Shown: one piece after another, positions 32,764 through 42,500 of the stretch
How the letters are laid out: every line of letters begins with the position of its first letter
How positions within the stretch are numbered: position 1 is the stretch's first letter
NCBI GenBank assembly: GCA_022709905.1
Contig: JAKLHY010000002.1
Location: 264,032 to 328,031 of the forward strand
Source: Verrucomicrobiota bacterium
GTDB lineage: Bacteria > Verrucomicrobiota > Verrucomicrobiia > Limisphaerales > UBA1319
DNA length: 64,000 nt
Direction of reading: 5' to 3'
Notes under the pieces: model-generated
Databases searched by the model: none
Told to the model about the DNA's origin: nothing
Seen by the model: only the letters and a program-made list of their open reading frames with translations
Translations under genes and position numbers: made by a program

Positions 32764-34674
32764 TCAGGAATAACAGCGAATTTCGAAAATCCGCGCCAAC
32801 GGATCGCCCTGGGTTCGATGGATCTGAATTCGGAGGGCGGCCGTATGAATGCCCGGCAAACGGATTCGGATCAGGCGCAGGAAGTTGTTCTTAATTTCTG
32901 CGAGGGGAGCAAATTGTCCATTGGTTTCCGACAGGACGGCAAGATCGGCAATAGTTTCAGGTTGGGGACCGCGGATCTGGCTGTAGTATTCGTTGTCTTG
33001 CCCGCTCAGATAAAGCCGTCGGTGCAGTCCGGAATCCAATGTAAGCTGGATCCAGCTCAGTTTCCGCGGCATTTGCCAACGCAGTTCAATCCAAGGCGCT
33101 GCGGGGGTCATCGGAGCGCGCCATTGATGAACAACGCCGTCACCGACCTCGCGATTCCATCCATCGATCACGCGATGGGCGGGACCTTCCTGGGTTTCCG
33201 CCGAGGCGGTAATCCGGGCGCTTCGAGCCAGGTCATCGGGGTCGTCATTCCGGATGTCGAGCAACGACTGGTCGTCACGCAAGAGGCGCTGCTGATATCG
33301 TTGCAGCATCTCGGTTTTGCGCACAAGTTCTCGAGGCGTAAGGCCGTGCTGAAGACAAAAAGCGGCCGCTGTTCCCGCCGCCTGACCCATCGTCGCACAG
33401 GTGGCCATGACCCGGGTGGAGGCGAATGCGACGTGGGACGCGCTGATATCGCGACCCGCCATCAGGAGGTTGGGCCGATTGACGCTGTAGAGGCAGCGCA
33501 GTGGAATACTATAGGGCTGTTTTAAATGGATGTATCGGGTCGGAGGCGCATCCGCCAAATCAATGCCTCCCGGCGGGTGATCATCGATGGGCCATCCTCC
33601 GTAGGCCACACGATCTTCGAACGAACGGGCTTCCACCAAATCGTTCTGCTTCAGTATGTAGTCTCCTTCGATCCGGCGGTTTTCTCTTTTGCCCGGGATC
33701 ATGCCCACCCAATCGAGCGCCCAATGCGATGAACTTGGATGCTGGCCGCTGTTCTTGATATAATCCCAGATCCCCAGAACACAACGCAACAACTCGTGGC
33801 GTATCTTCTGATTATCCCGGATGGTATCCAGGTTTCCGCCCCACTCGATCCACCAGTATCCATATTCCCAGGAATGGATGGGGCGATGTTTGAAGTCATC
33901 TTTCTGGAATACACGCGCCCAACTGGGCGCGGCAAAAGGCATGGGACGATCGTGTTTGCGGGCGAAAAACAGAAGGGTGTTCCCCATCGTTTTACGGTCG
34001 CCCACCGGAGGGGCGAGGGATTCGCCAAAGGCATCGATGCCTTCGCGACCATATCGGTAACGGGCGCCCGCCGCCGCAGCCAGGGTGGCGTCGCCTGTGC
34101 AATCGATGAAGAATGGCGCCTGGATGTCGTAGGACTCCTCCACGAGCGGACAGAGGGCGGTCACGCTGGCCACTTTTTGGCGCGCCACTCGGGCGTCGAT
34201 CACCGAGGTGTCGAGCATCAGGTGAATGAGCCGCTCGGAGATCACCTTGTCATAAAGCATCAGGTCCCACATCGCGAAAGACCGTTGCAGATTCGTGGCG
34301 GCATCCGTGAGCTTGAGTTCCTCGATCAAACCGGTTTCTCGCCACAAACGGAGTTCGTTCGGATTGTTGGCTCCGAGCGCGTGCATGCGGATTTCACTGC
34401 TCGAGTTGCCGCCCAGCCGGGATCGATTCTGAATCAAGACGACCGAAGCCCCGTTGCGAGCCGCCGCCAAAGCCGCGCAAACCCCCGCCAGTCCGCCCCC
34501 TGCGACCACCACGTCTGCCTTCATCTTTCGATGCGAGTAACGCAGGCGGGAGGAAGTCTGGACCGATGTCGCCACAGAGGCGGGGCTCGATCCCCCCACA
34601 GGACCCGATGAACTCCAAAGAACGACACTGCCCAGGCCCAAATCCCGAAAGAACTGTCGGCGTTTCAATGGCAT
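32764..34674 (-). CDS. Tat-exported FAD-dependent oxidoreductase
   Basis: A 636-residue protein with a Tat-like leader (KRRQFFRDLGLGSVVLW) and an FAD-dependent oxidoreductase core: dinucleotide motif VVVAGGGLAGVCAALAAARNG and FIDCTGDATLAAAAG, then MGQAAGTAAAFCLQ. The C-terminal 150 residues look like a beta-sandwich carbohydrate-recognition part (WIELRWQMPRKLSWIQL). Such FAD proteins are abundant in Planctomycetota and Verrucomicrobiota and are thought to oxidise sugars or related compounds in the periplasm. No neighbour on the same strand supports an operon. Confidence 0.75.
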   Translation of the reverse strand: MPLKRRQFFRDLGLGSVVLWSSSGPVGGSSPASVATSVQTSSRLRYSHRKMKADVVVAGGGLAGVCAALAAARNGASVVLIQNRSRLGGNSSSEIRMHALGANNPNELRLWRETGLIEELKLTDAATNLQRSFAMWDLMLYDKVISERLIHLMLDTSVIDARVARQKVASVTALCPLVEESYDIQAPFFIDCTGDATLAAAAGARYRYGREGIDAFGESLAPPVGDRKTMGNTLLFFARKHDRPMPFAAPSWARVFQKDDFKHRPIHSWEYGYWWIEWGGNLDTIRDNQKIRHELLRCVLGIWDYIKNSGQHPSSSHWALDWVGMIPGKRENRRIEGDYILKQNDLVEARSFEDRVAYGGWPIDDHPPGGIDLADAPPTRYIHLKQPYSIPLRCLYSVNRPNLLMAGRDISASHVAFASTRVMATCATMGQAAGTAAAFCLQHGLTPRELVRKTEMLQRYQQRLLRDDQSLLDIRNDDPDDLARSARITASAETQEGPAHRVIDGWNREVGDGVVHQWRAPMTPAAPWIELRWQMPRKLSWIQLTLDSGLHRRLYLSGQDNEYYSQIRGPQPETIADLAVLSETNGQFAPLAEIKNNFLRLIRIRLPGIHTAALRIQIHRTQGDPLARIFEIRCYS

Positions 34675-35113
34675 AGAGTGATCTTAAGGCTTTTTTGCCG
34701 GCGCCGGCAAGCAGAGTTGGCTCCTGCCTATAACCGCTTATGGACCCTCATAAATGCGAATAAAGACAGGCGGGCCCAAAACCGCACATAAGATGCTCCG
34801 AAAACAGAACCGCGAATGAACGCCAATAGACGCGAATGAAAGCGGAGGGGTTCGATGGGCTGAATCCCAGACATTCCATCGATGTTCCCAACACTTCCGG
34901 TCCTTCCTAATTTGGCCGGCCATTATTGGCGTTGATTGGCGTCTATTCGCGGTTCAGTCGTTTTATTTGCGGTTCAAGGGCGGGATGGCCCTCTTGCATT
35001 GGGAGCGGCGAAAGGTCATGCTTCCATCTCGTGAGGTCGGTAAGACGGTTTCTCAGCAGCATCCGGCGGATTCTGATGCGGGGGCCATGATCAAGCCGTT
35101 ATCCGATGCAGTC
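34675..35113. other. Gap with repeat copy 3
   Basis: The third 203-bp repeat occupies 34777-34979. The rest, up to the chosen sigma start at 35114, is open in the sigma frame but is unlikely to be coding before about 35018. No other feature is seen. Confidence 0.5.
34777..34979. repeat. Dispersed 203-bp hairpin repeat, copy 3
   Basis: A copy with the same ends as the other two. It lies directly upstream of a sigma-factor gene that seems to have lost its central part. Compared with the other copies it lacks three A residues early on and has several substitutions in its centre. Confidence 0.7.
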
Positions 35114-35602
35114 ATGTCTGACCCAGAACATATAGAATCAGACGCGGGGGAGGCGGGTGCGTTTTGCACGACGCATTGGAGTGTCGTCCTCCGCGCGGGG
35201 CAGAGCGATGACAGTCGCGTGGTCGAGGCGCTCGAAAAACTGTGCCGGACCTATTGGCAGCCCCTCTCACCGGAGGAAACACCTGATCGCGCGTTTGATC
35301 GGCAATGGGCGCTCTTGCTTTTGGCCACCGTGTTGGATCGATTGCGGCTGGAATATGCGGCTGCTGGGCGCGAGAACTTGTTTGTCGGGCTGAAGGACAC
35401 CTTGGCGGGGGGGCGGTCGGAAATCCCTTATCGCGAGCTGGCGCGCCGGATGGACATGAGTGAAGGAGCAGTCAAGGTGGCGGCCCACAGGCTGCGGCAG
35501 CGCTACCGTGATCTGTTGCGCGCTGTGATCGCCGACACCGTGGCTAGGCCTGAGGAAGTGGAGGAGGAATTGCAGGAGCTTTTTGCCGTGCTGGGAGGTT
35601 GA
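35114..35602 (+). pseudogene. ECF sigma factor with an internal deletion
   Basis: The frame encodes the conserved N-terminus of a verrucomicrobial ECF sigma family (FCTTHWSVVLRAG and ALEKLCRTYWQPL), then jumps at about 35264-35272 to the C-terminal part (ETPDRAFDRQWALLLLATVL to GAVKVAAHRLRQRYRDLL). In intact relatives about 70-80 residues, including most of region 2 that binds the -10 DNA, lie between these parts. The frame is maintained, so a shortened protein could still be made, but it could not act as a normal sigma. Region 4 is complete. The start is uncertain (35018 and 35087 are alternatives). Confidence 0.7.
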
Positions 35603-35742
35603 TCTGCCACCGGGCCAGTCTGAGGTGGAATTGAAAGCCCTCGATGTCTCAATGAGATTGGGACGGCGCTTGGCCGAATCAGGACGGTGGTTTTGTTCAG
35701 CGCGACGTAACCTTAAGGTGGGATTCCGGTAGTAACGGGTGT

Positions 35743-36585
35743 ATGAACAATGCAATGTTTGGAGCGATGATCGGTCTTCCTGAGATCCTGATTATACTAC
35801 TGGCGCTTTTCTTTTATGTAACAACCGTAGTCGGATTGATCCTATTGGTCCTCTGGCTTGTGCGCCGCCAAAGCCAGCCCGTTCCCGGCGCATCGATGAT
35901 GAATTCTGAAACGGTTGAATTTACGAGCCAAGCCCGGCGGTTCTCGTTTGTGGAACTTAAGGCGGATCGGGCCCGGTTGCGATGGGATCGGTACGGTTTG
36001 GGTTTGGGGGTAACAGTGGTCTGCGTCTCTCTGCTCAATGGCTTGCTGCTGGCGGCTGGGGTTTGGAGGGGTCTGGATACGGTGCTTGTTGGCCTCGTTA
36101 TGGCGGTGGCAGCCTTCAATATCTTCGTTCTCTTGGAATTTCACAAGGCGGGATCAGCGGCCGCCTGTCCACGCTGCGGAACGCTTCTGCCTTCTTCCTC
36201 TCCGCAAGGCATGTGTCCACGATGTCTGATGGGAGTCGGGATCGGAACACAGGCTTCGACGGCGGGCGAATTCCGTCCTCAGGAGAACAAAATTTCTCCT
36301 CCCCCCGAATCTGAAGTGGCTCGACGCTTCCCGCACCTGGAAATTCTTGAATGCCTCGGCTATGGCGGCATGGGGGTGGTGTTTTACGAGATGCTCACCG
36401 GAGAACTGCCGCTCGGCAAATTTCAGCCGCCATCAAAAAAGGTCGAGGTGGACGTGCGGCTGGATGAAGTGGTCCTGCGGGCGCTGGAAAAGGAGCCGGA
36501 ACGCCGTTACCAACAGGCCCGTCAGGTGAAGACCGACGTCGAGACGATTGCCCACGCGCCTCAGTCCGTCCCCGGGGCCTCCTGA
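35743..36585 (+). pseudogene. Membrane Ser/Thr protein kinase lacking most of its catalytic domain
   Basis: Residues 1-135 have three membrane segments (about 12-41, 85-107, 112-133). A zinc-ribbon-like CPRCGTLLP...MCPRCLMG follows at about 148-175. Residues from FPHLEILECLGYGGMGVV match the glycine-rich loop of a bacterial Hanks kinase, but the next residues, FYEMLTGELPLGKFQPPSK, belong to subdomains IX-XI. The lysine, HRD and DFG parts are missing, about 180-200 residues by family comparison. The join at about 36373-36381 falls in GGGGGTGGTG, close to the sequence likely at both original ends. The frame is kept. Confidence 0.7.
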
Positions 36586-36598
36586 AGGCGGATTTCGT

Positions 36599-38005
36599 TC
36601 ACTTGCCCGGGATGGATCCCAATCTGGCTTCGATCAGTTCGATGCCTGGGTCGAGACCGAGATTACGGGAGTATTTTCTTTCCTGGGGATTGTTCCAGTG
36701 TTCGTGGACGCCGAGGCTAGCGAGCCGTTTTGTGGCGGTCGCGTGGTTCGGGTCGTAGAACGTCCCTGATGGCGGATCATTCGCCAGGGCGGCCTCATGG
36801 AGATAATCGTCGACACCGCCTTTGCGGGCAAAACTTGTTCCCTCCGACCAGAGCAGATCGAAGCCAACCGAATCAATGGCGACAGGATCCTGGGAGGCCA
36901 GGAGACTGCAGGGCCACTGGCCGTTAAAAGGCGGCGACTGCATGCGTTGCGGAACTGGATCGCGAGGATGCACACCGGAGAACAGACCGTCGACGAGATA
37001 GAGCACTGTCTTTCCGCCGAGATCAGCGTGACCCATGAGGTCCACCAGCGGCCGATAGATCGCGGTCTTTGTGGAGAAACAGTTCGGATGGATGTCGTAG
37101 TAACCTTCCTCGACAGGCCATCGCACCAGAGAACCATAATGATTTTTGGCGCAGAGCGTCACGCCCCCGGCGGTGTGAGCCTTGAGGTTGGCAAAGTTAA
37201 TGAGGTAATCGGCTTCGGCAAAACTGGTGGGGAGATGGTCCTGGGCCTTGCCTTGAGGCCGGCTGCTCCAGTGCAATGGCGTACTCGAAGAACTGACCTT
37301 GATTCGCCCGAACTTGCCGCCGTGATCCTCGTAACGGACCTCGGAGAACCCCGAATGAAGAAGACCATGGTATTCGTGAATCAAGCTGGCAAGGGTGTCG
37401 CAGACCGTGATATCGGCCGGGCGCACCCCGACGCCGGTCAGCTGGCTGAGCACCGCCAGGATCATCTGGGGCGCGGTGTTCATGTAATCGTGCCGCCGAT
37501 TAAACGTGTAGGTGTCGTTGTTGACGTGACCCTCGAGATAAATCAGTCCGACCCAGTTCGGTTTGATGACAATCTTCTCACCCGCTCGATAACCGGCATC
37601 CCCCTTGCCGCGCGCCTGGTTCAAGTGACGAAACAACCTGGACCACGCCCCGGCCACCGTTGTTTCGCCCGTGAGCTCACAGACCGCGCGGGCCATCATG
37701 GCGTCCACGCGTTTTTGTTTCACGCGTTGCCCTTCCCACCAGTGGCCGTCTCCCGGGCCTTTCCAATCGGTCACCTCCGGATCGAAGGTCCAGACGACAC
37801 GCCCCGGATGAATTCCTTGCGCTCGCCCGAGAGGTTTAAGCCGGTTGGATGCATCCTCGGCCGCTGTTGCCCGCAGGATCAGTGCGCAACCCCCTGTCAA
37901 GGCGATCGATCGCCGGAGGAACGCGCGCCGGTTTATGGCGCCAAAACCGGCAGTCTCGAAAGAAGAGCAATCCATGATGACCGAGGGTCGAAACGTCGTT
38001 TTCAT
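36599..38005 (-). CDS. DUF362-domain protein with Tat-type leader
   Basis: A 468-residue protein with a twin-arginine leader (INRRAFLRRSIALTGGCAL) and a DUF362 body: IVIKPNWVGLIYLEGH near residue 150, ADYLINFANLKAHTAGGVTLCAKNHYGSL in the middle, and the DPVAIDSVGFDLL motif. DUF362 proteins are iron-sulfur or metal-related proteins of uncertain function. No CxxC ferredoxin cluster is present. It lies 163 bases downstream of the Cmr3-like gene on the same strand. Confidence 0.8.
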   Translation of the reverse strand: MKTTFRPSVIMDCSSFETAGFGAINRRAFLRRSIALTGGCALILRATAAEDASNRLKPLGRAQGIHPGRVVWTFDPEVTDWKGPGDGHWWEGQRVKQKRVDAMMARAVCELTGETTVAGAWSRLFRHLNQARGKGDAGYRAGEKIVIKPNWVGLIYLEGHVNNDTYTFNRRHDYMNTAPQMILAVLSQLTGVGVRPADITVCDTLASLIHEYHGLLHSGFSEVRYEDHGGKFGRIKVSSSSTPLHWSSRPQGKAQDHLPTSFAEADYLINFANLKAHTAGGVTLCAKNHYGSLVRWPVEEGYYDIHPNCFSTKTAIYRPLVDLMGHADLGGKTVLYLVDGLFSGVHPRDPVPQRMQSPPFNGQWPCSLLASQDPVAIDSVGFDLLWSEGTSFARKGGVDDYLHEAALANDPPSGTFYDPNHATATKRLASLGVHEHWNNPQERKYSRNLGLDPGIELIEARLGSIPGK

Positions 38006-38168
38006 GAGTTCAAATCACCCCTAACACAAAAGAGCCGGAATGTCGAATCCCCGATTAAAAAACATCCCGGGTTGGTTTGCACAGGTGTTTGGAATTTGGC
38101 AACCGGTGACGATGGATAGGGAACAGGTTCTTTTCCGGCGGTTGTTTTGTTGATCGGGAAGCCGCCTG

Positions 38169-39482
38169 TTACCAGGGGCCGCACACGCCCAGTCCAAAGC
38201 CCTGCTCGCCCAGCAGCGTGCTGCGCCGATGGAGGATTTCCTGGGGCGATTCCTGCTCTTGCCCGTGCCAGGCGAGGGCTTGGCCCAGCCACGGAGCGTC
38301 CGGACCTTCAAAGTAATAGACCGAGCCGGCCGGCACAGCCGTCCAAACGGTTCGCGGGCCCGGCTGGGCCTTTGGATCATCGATCCGGAGGTGTTTGCGC
38401 TCACTCCAGCCCCCGATCGATATCAGCGGACGAACCGCCGCCCCCATCAGACGACAGTCCAAAAAAGGCAGCTCCCGGATTCTTCGGCGCCATTCCTCTC
38501 TGCTTTTGGAGCCTCGCTCTGTCTTTCCCCGGCGCAATAAAACCTGGCCGGAGTCCGGATCCACCCAAGTCGGCAACCAGCCGCCCGGATGTGGCCGATC
38601 CGATTTATTTTGACTGGAGGACGCGCGGGGGAAAATAGCGGGCGACAACAGCAGCCATTTGGCCCGAGTTCCCGAGACGGGCTGGCTCAACGGAAGCCAG
38701 GCATCCAATCGATCGGGGGAGTGACGGCTCATCCTGACGACATGACCGCCTCCTCCCATGCGGAAGGCGAGCCCCTCAGTGGCTGGCAGCAGGTCAAAAC
38801 CCTCCCGGTAACTGGCTTCTTTGAGGGGCATACTGGCGTAGGCCCCCAGGCAGGCGTGGTCCGTGAGCCTGAGGCAAAATCGATTCGGAGCGTTTGGATC
38901 CGGGATGAGACTTTTGCCTCTGAGGCCATTAGGCCGGGCGATCCGTTCGATGATGCAGAACTCCTTGGACTGTCGCCAATGGTTTGGAGAAACAGGAGTT
39001 CCCCGTAAATAGTCCTCAATCATCTGTTTTGTTCCCCAAGCATAGGCAGGAACAGAGGGGGGATCAGAACGAGAAACAGGAGTCGTCCGACTGTCGCAAA
39101 AGGGAGCACCGTGGGAGATCGGACCGTTGATCCGCATGATTTCGGATGTGTCAGGACTGGAACCGAGATCGGCGGGTGAAACGAAAAGCCATCCGGGAGG
39201 TGTCGCGGCGGGCAGGCAAGGGAAAGGGCCTGCGGAGGTTAGGGAGCCAAACCGCTGCAATCGAATGCCACGATCGGGATAGTGCCCATTTCGGCCCGTG
39301 GCATGGTTGTGTTCCCAGAGCTGGACCTGGGGGTGGACCGCATGCCAGAGTGCGTGCCATGCTGTGAACAGGACGTTGGGTGCCGGCCATATTGGCGCGG
39401 ACGTCTCTTCACGGGTCCCCGAGGGAGCGTCTGGGGCAACCACCTCCAGCACATCAGCCGGTATGAGATGAAATACGGGCAT
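38169..39482 (-). CDS. Orphan Cmr3-family (type III-B CRISPR RAMP) protein
   Basis: A 437-residue divergent member of the Cmr3 family, which in type III-B CRISPR complexes binds the crRNA 5' tag. The blocks come in Cmr3 order: IPADVLEVVAPDAPSG and APIWPAPNVLFTAWHALW at the N-terminus; GPFPCLPAATPPGWLFVSPADL; FRMGGGGHVVRM; WLLLSPAIF; PLISIGGW; AVPAGSVYYFE; and GFGLGVCGPW at the end. The usual FRDGRPF segment is altered to VVAPDAPSG. No cas10, cmr2, other RAMP genes or repeat array is in the window. It is 45 bases after a large exported-protein gene and may share its transcript. Confidence 0.8.
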   Translation of the reverse strand: MPVFHLIPADVLEVVAPDAPSGTREETSAPIWPAPNVLFTAWHALWHAVHPQVQLWEHNHATGRNGHYPDRGIRLQRFGSLTSAGPFPCLPAATPPGWLFVSPADLGSSPDTSEIMRINGPISHGAPFCDSRTTPVSRSDPPSVPAYAWGTKQMIEDYLRGTPVSPNHWRQSKEFCIIERIARPNGLRGKSLIPDPNAPNRFCLRLTDHACLGAYASMPLKEASYREGFDLLPATEGLAFRMGGGGHVVRMSRHSPDRLDAWLPLSQPVSGTRAKWLLLSPAIFPRASSSQNKSDRPHPGGWLPTWVDPDSGQVLLRRGKTERGSKSREEWRRRIRELPFLDCRLMGAAVRPLISIGGWSERKHLRIDDPKAQPGPRTVWTAVPAGSVYYFEGPDAPWLGQALAWHGQEQESPQEILHRRSTLLGEQGFGLGVCGPW

Positions 39483-39527
39483 GCAAGCGGTCAGGCTGAT
39501 CGATGAGCGGGAATTCCCCGCGAATTC

Positions 39528-42500
39528 TCAAGGGGACCGCAACCGGAAGAAGCGGTCCTCCACCATGGGTGCGACAATGAAATTCGTCTCGGCGTCGCGC
39601 GCGATCGGCTCGGGCGCAACCCACCAGGGCGACAGAAGAAGGTTCGTATTGGCTTCGAGGACGAGGTTGGTGGCGGTCGAGATCCAGCCTACGACAGCTT
39701 CCTGGCCGCGGCGCTCGATGAACAAAGGCGGCAAATCCACGGCTTCAGTCACGGTCAGAACCGCCTCGTCGCTGAACAACGATTTGCCCGGCACCGAGAT
39801 CAGGCACTGGAATCGCGATTGATCATCCGATTTCTTCACGGGCGGTGTTGTGTAATCGGCGGCGGTTGCGCCCGGTATTGGTTGCCCGTTTCCGTACCAT
39901 TGGTAGAGCAAAAGGTTCGTGCCCAGCGCGGAGCTCCCCGTGGCGGCCACGGCAAATTTCGCTGTCCGAGATTCCGGCACGGTTACATTGGTTGGCTGCA
40001 AGGTGATCACAACGTCCGCAAGATCGGGATTGACGTAGGTCGACAGGAAATCGCCGGGAATAATGACGGGAGGATTGGGGCGGCCCGCCTGGCTGGGCAG
40101 GACCCAGCTGACTTCGAGATGGTCGTTGGTGTAACCCGCCATGTGAAGGGCCTCCATGTAATAAACCTGTCCCGCCAGAAGGGAAATGGCGCCCGAGGCC
40201 TGGAAGAAGGAATTTGTCCATTCCTGAGGCCGGGTCCCGATATCGACACGCGCAATCAGGGCCTTGTTGGTTTCCTGGCCATCGATGCTTAACCAAAGTT
40301 CGGCGCCATTATTGGCCGCAATATAAAAGACAGTGTTTCCGTTTTCCGGGGCCGTCACGTAACCTGAAACCTTCTGACCGTAAAACACCCCGTCATTGAG
40401 CGGCGTCTCGAATTGCATAATCCCCGCCATCCGATCAAATTCCTCATTCAGAAACCGGGGGGAATTGGTCAGGTTGTAGACGGCGGTTCCCCGGATGTCC
40501 TCGTAAATCTCACGCGTCAGAAAACCGTTTGCGAGGACAAACGACGTAAAACGAGCCGTGGTGTTGGGCAGGATCGCAAGCCCCCAGACATCCTGAACGC
40601 CATCCACGATGAGCGTGTAAGGGGTGTTTTCCTGCTGGAGCGAGGTGGTGAGGATGACGTTGGTGCCCGTCGCATCGAGCATGGCGCTTTGAACGGCCAG
40701 GCCTTCGGCGAAACGATAGTTGGCCGGGAGATTGGCGCTTGCGGGATTGAGTTTCTCCGAGAAACCGACGGTTACCCGATTAAATCGCCGGCTGCCTTCC
40801 ACGCGGACAATGACGGGGGGATTGGTGTCGTTGATCACGGTCAGGTCCGCTTCGGTGCTGAACAGGGGACGGTAGCCGGGGACTGTGACCACGCATCGAT
40901 ATTGATTGCCGTTGTCTTCCATGGCCAGCGGAGGCGTGGAATAGACGGGATGGTTCGCTCCGGCAATGTCGATCTGATTGCTTTGCCACTGGTAGAAGGG
41001 TGTGACCCAGTAGGGGGCCGTGTTGATGGTCGTGACCTGGAACGTGGCTTGTTTTTTGACGGCCCGGATGGTGTTGGTGGGGTGTTCCGAGATGTAGACC
41101 GGGTTGGTGAGGCCCGTGACAAACCGATAGGCCATCACAGGCCGGGTGCCTCCGGCGCTGTTCAGCAGCGTGCGCGCATAAGTCCGCCGATCGATGGAGT
41201 AAAACTCGAGCTGTCCCTTTCCGGACGCCTGTGACCAGGAGAGTCGGAAGGGGTAAACTCCATTGGTTTCCACCAGGAAATCAAACTGGCTTTCCGAGAT
41301 GGATCGGGAACCATCAAAGTAGGCGACCGTCATGGTGATGTCGTGGGGCACCGGACCGGCTGTCAGCCGGAAGCTGTCCTCAGCGCGTATCCCGAATCGG
41401 TAAGTCCCGCGCTGCAACGCCAGGTAGGCAATGGTTTCGGCCGCGAGGTTCTTATTGTGATTGGTCATGCCGGTCCAAAGGAAGTCGTTTGCGAAAAAAC
41501 CGTTTTCCACAGGCTGGCTGACCAGATTGGTGGGGAGCGCGAAATCGACGACCGGCGTCGTGATCAGGCTATGGGTATCGGCGGTGACCGGCTTGCCGTT
41601 TTGAGTCAGGAATCCGGCCAGCTGGTATTCGGTGCGTTGGAGGGTGTCCGGGAGCAGGGGATCGGCGGGGGCCTGCAAGGCTCGGATTGTGAATCCTGAG
41701 GAACGGCCGGATCCCTCGGGCAACGCAAAACTGGGCGGGATTCGGAGCAGGCTGGCGACCACGCCAAACTGCCAGAGGTTGGTCTCGACGAAGGGGGGAG
41801 TGCCGTTATCGCCGTAGGAGAAGATAATTCGATGGTTGCTCCCGAGGGAGAGATAATTGGGCGGCTGGTATTTCACCGTGGTTGTGTTGGCCGAGCGATG
41901 GATGCCGAGGGAAGAGGTGACGTCGCGGGCGTCGAATCGCATGTGGATCCGGTTGGTATCGACCTGGGTGTCCCGGTCCGTGATCACCACTTCGATCTCG
42001 GTGTCTGGCATGATGCCGGTCGCTCCGGGACGCGGAAAAACAGAGCTGAGAAAAGGCGTGCGCGGCGTCGCCGATTCCGAAGGCACAAAGACGAGGTAAT
42101 TTAAACGGTATCCCACGGCGCGCGAGGTCAATCGAAGCGTTTGGGTGCCCTCCAGCCGCACGGCAATCGGGCGCCCGAGGCCGTCGGCCAATGCCGTGTA
42201 AAAATAATTGGTGGAATCCAGATCAATCGTTTCGAACAAACCCAGGGGACGCAAGGATGGACTATTGGTGTTGGACGGGGCGGTGACCAGGTGCAATTGG
42301 GCCGACACTGGAAGGCCCGGCGTGCCGGACACGCGGGCGTAGATCTGGTAGTAATTGGTGGGAAACGTGTGGGTGTAGCTCAACCACTCACCGTATTCGA
42401 ACGGGCCCACCTCGATTTCATCCAGGCCCGCCGCTTCATACTCCGCACGCGGCGGGTCGAGACTGACTCGAGTGCCCTGGCGATCCCCGGGACGAAAGAC

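Noticed and set aside
36797..38119. A 440-codon plus-strand frame opposite the DUF362 gene
   Set aside because: It mirrors the third-position GC bias of the real gene on the minus strand. The DUF362 motifs leave no doubt which strand codes.
38006..39600. A search for a CRISPR array around the Cmr3-like gene
   Set aside because: No series of direct repeats with spacers is visible near it or elsewhere in the window.
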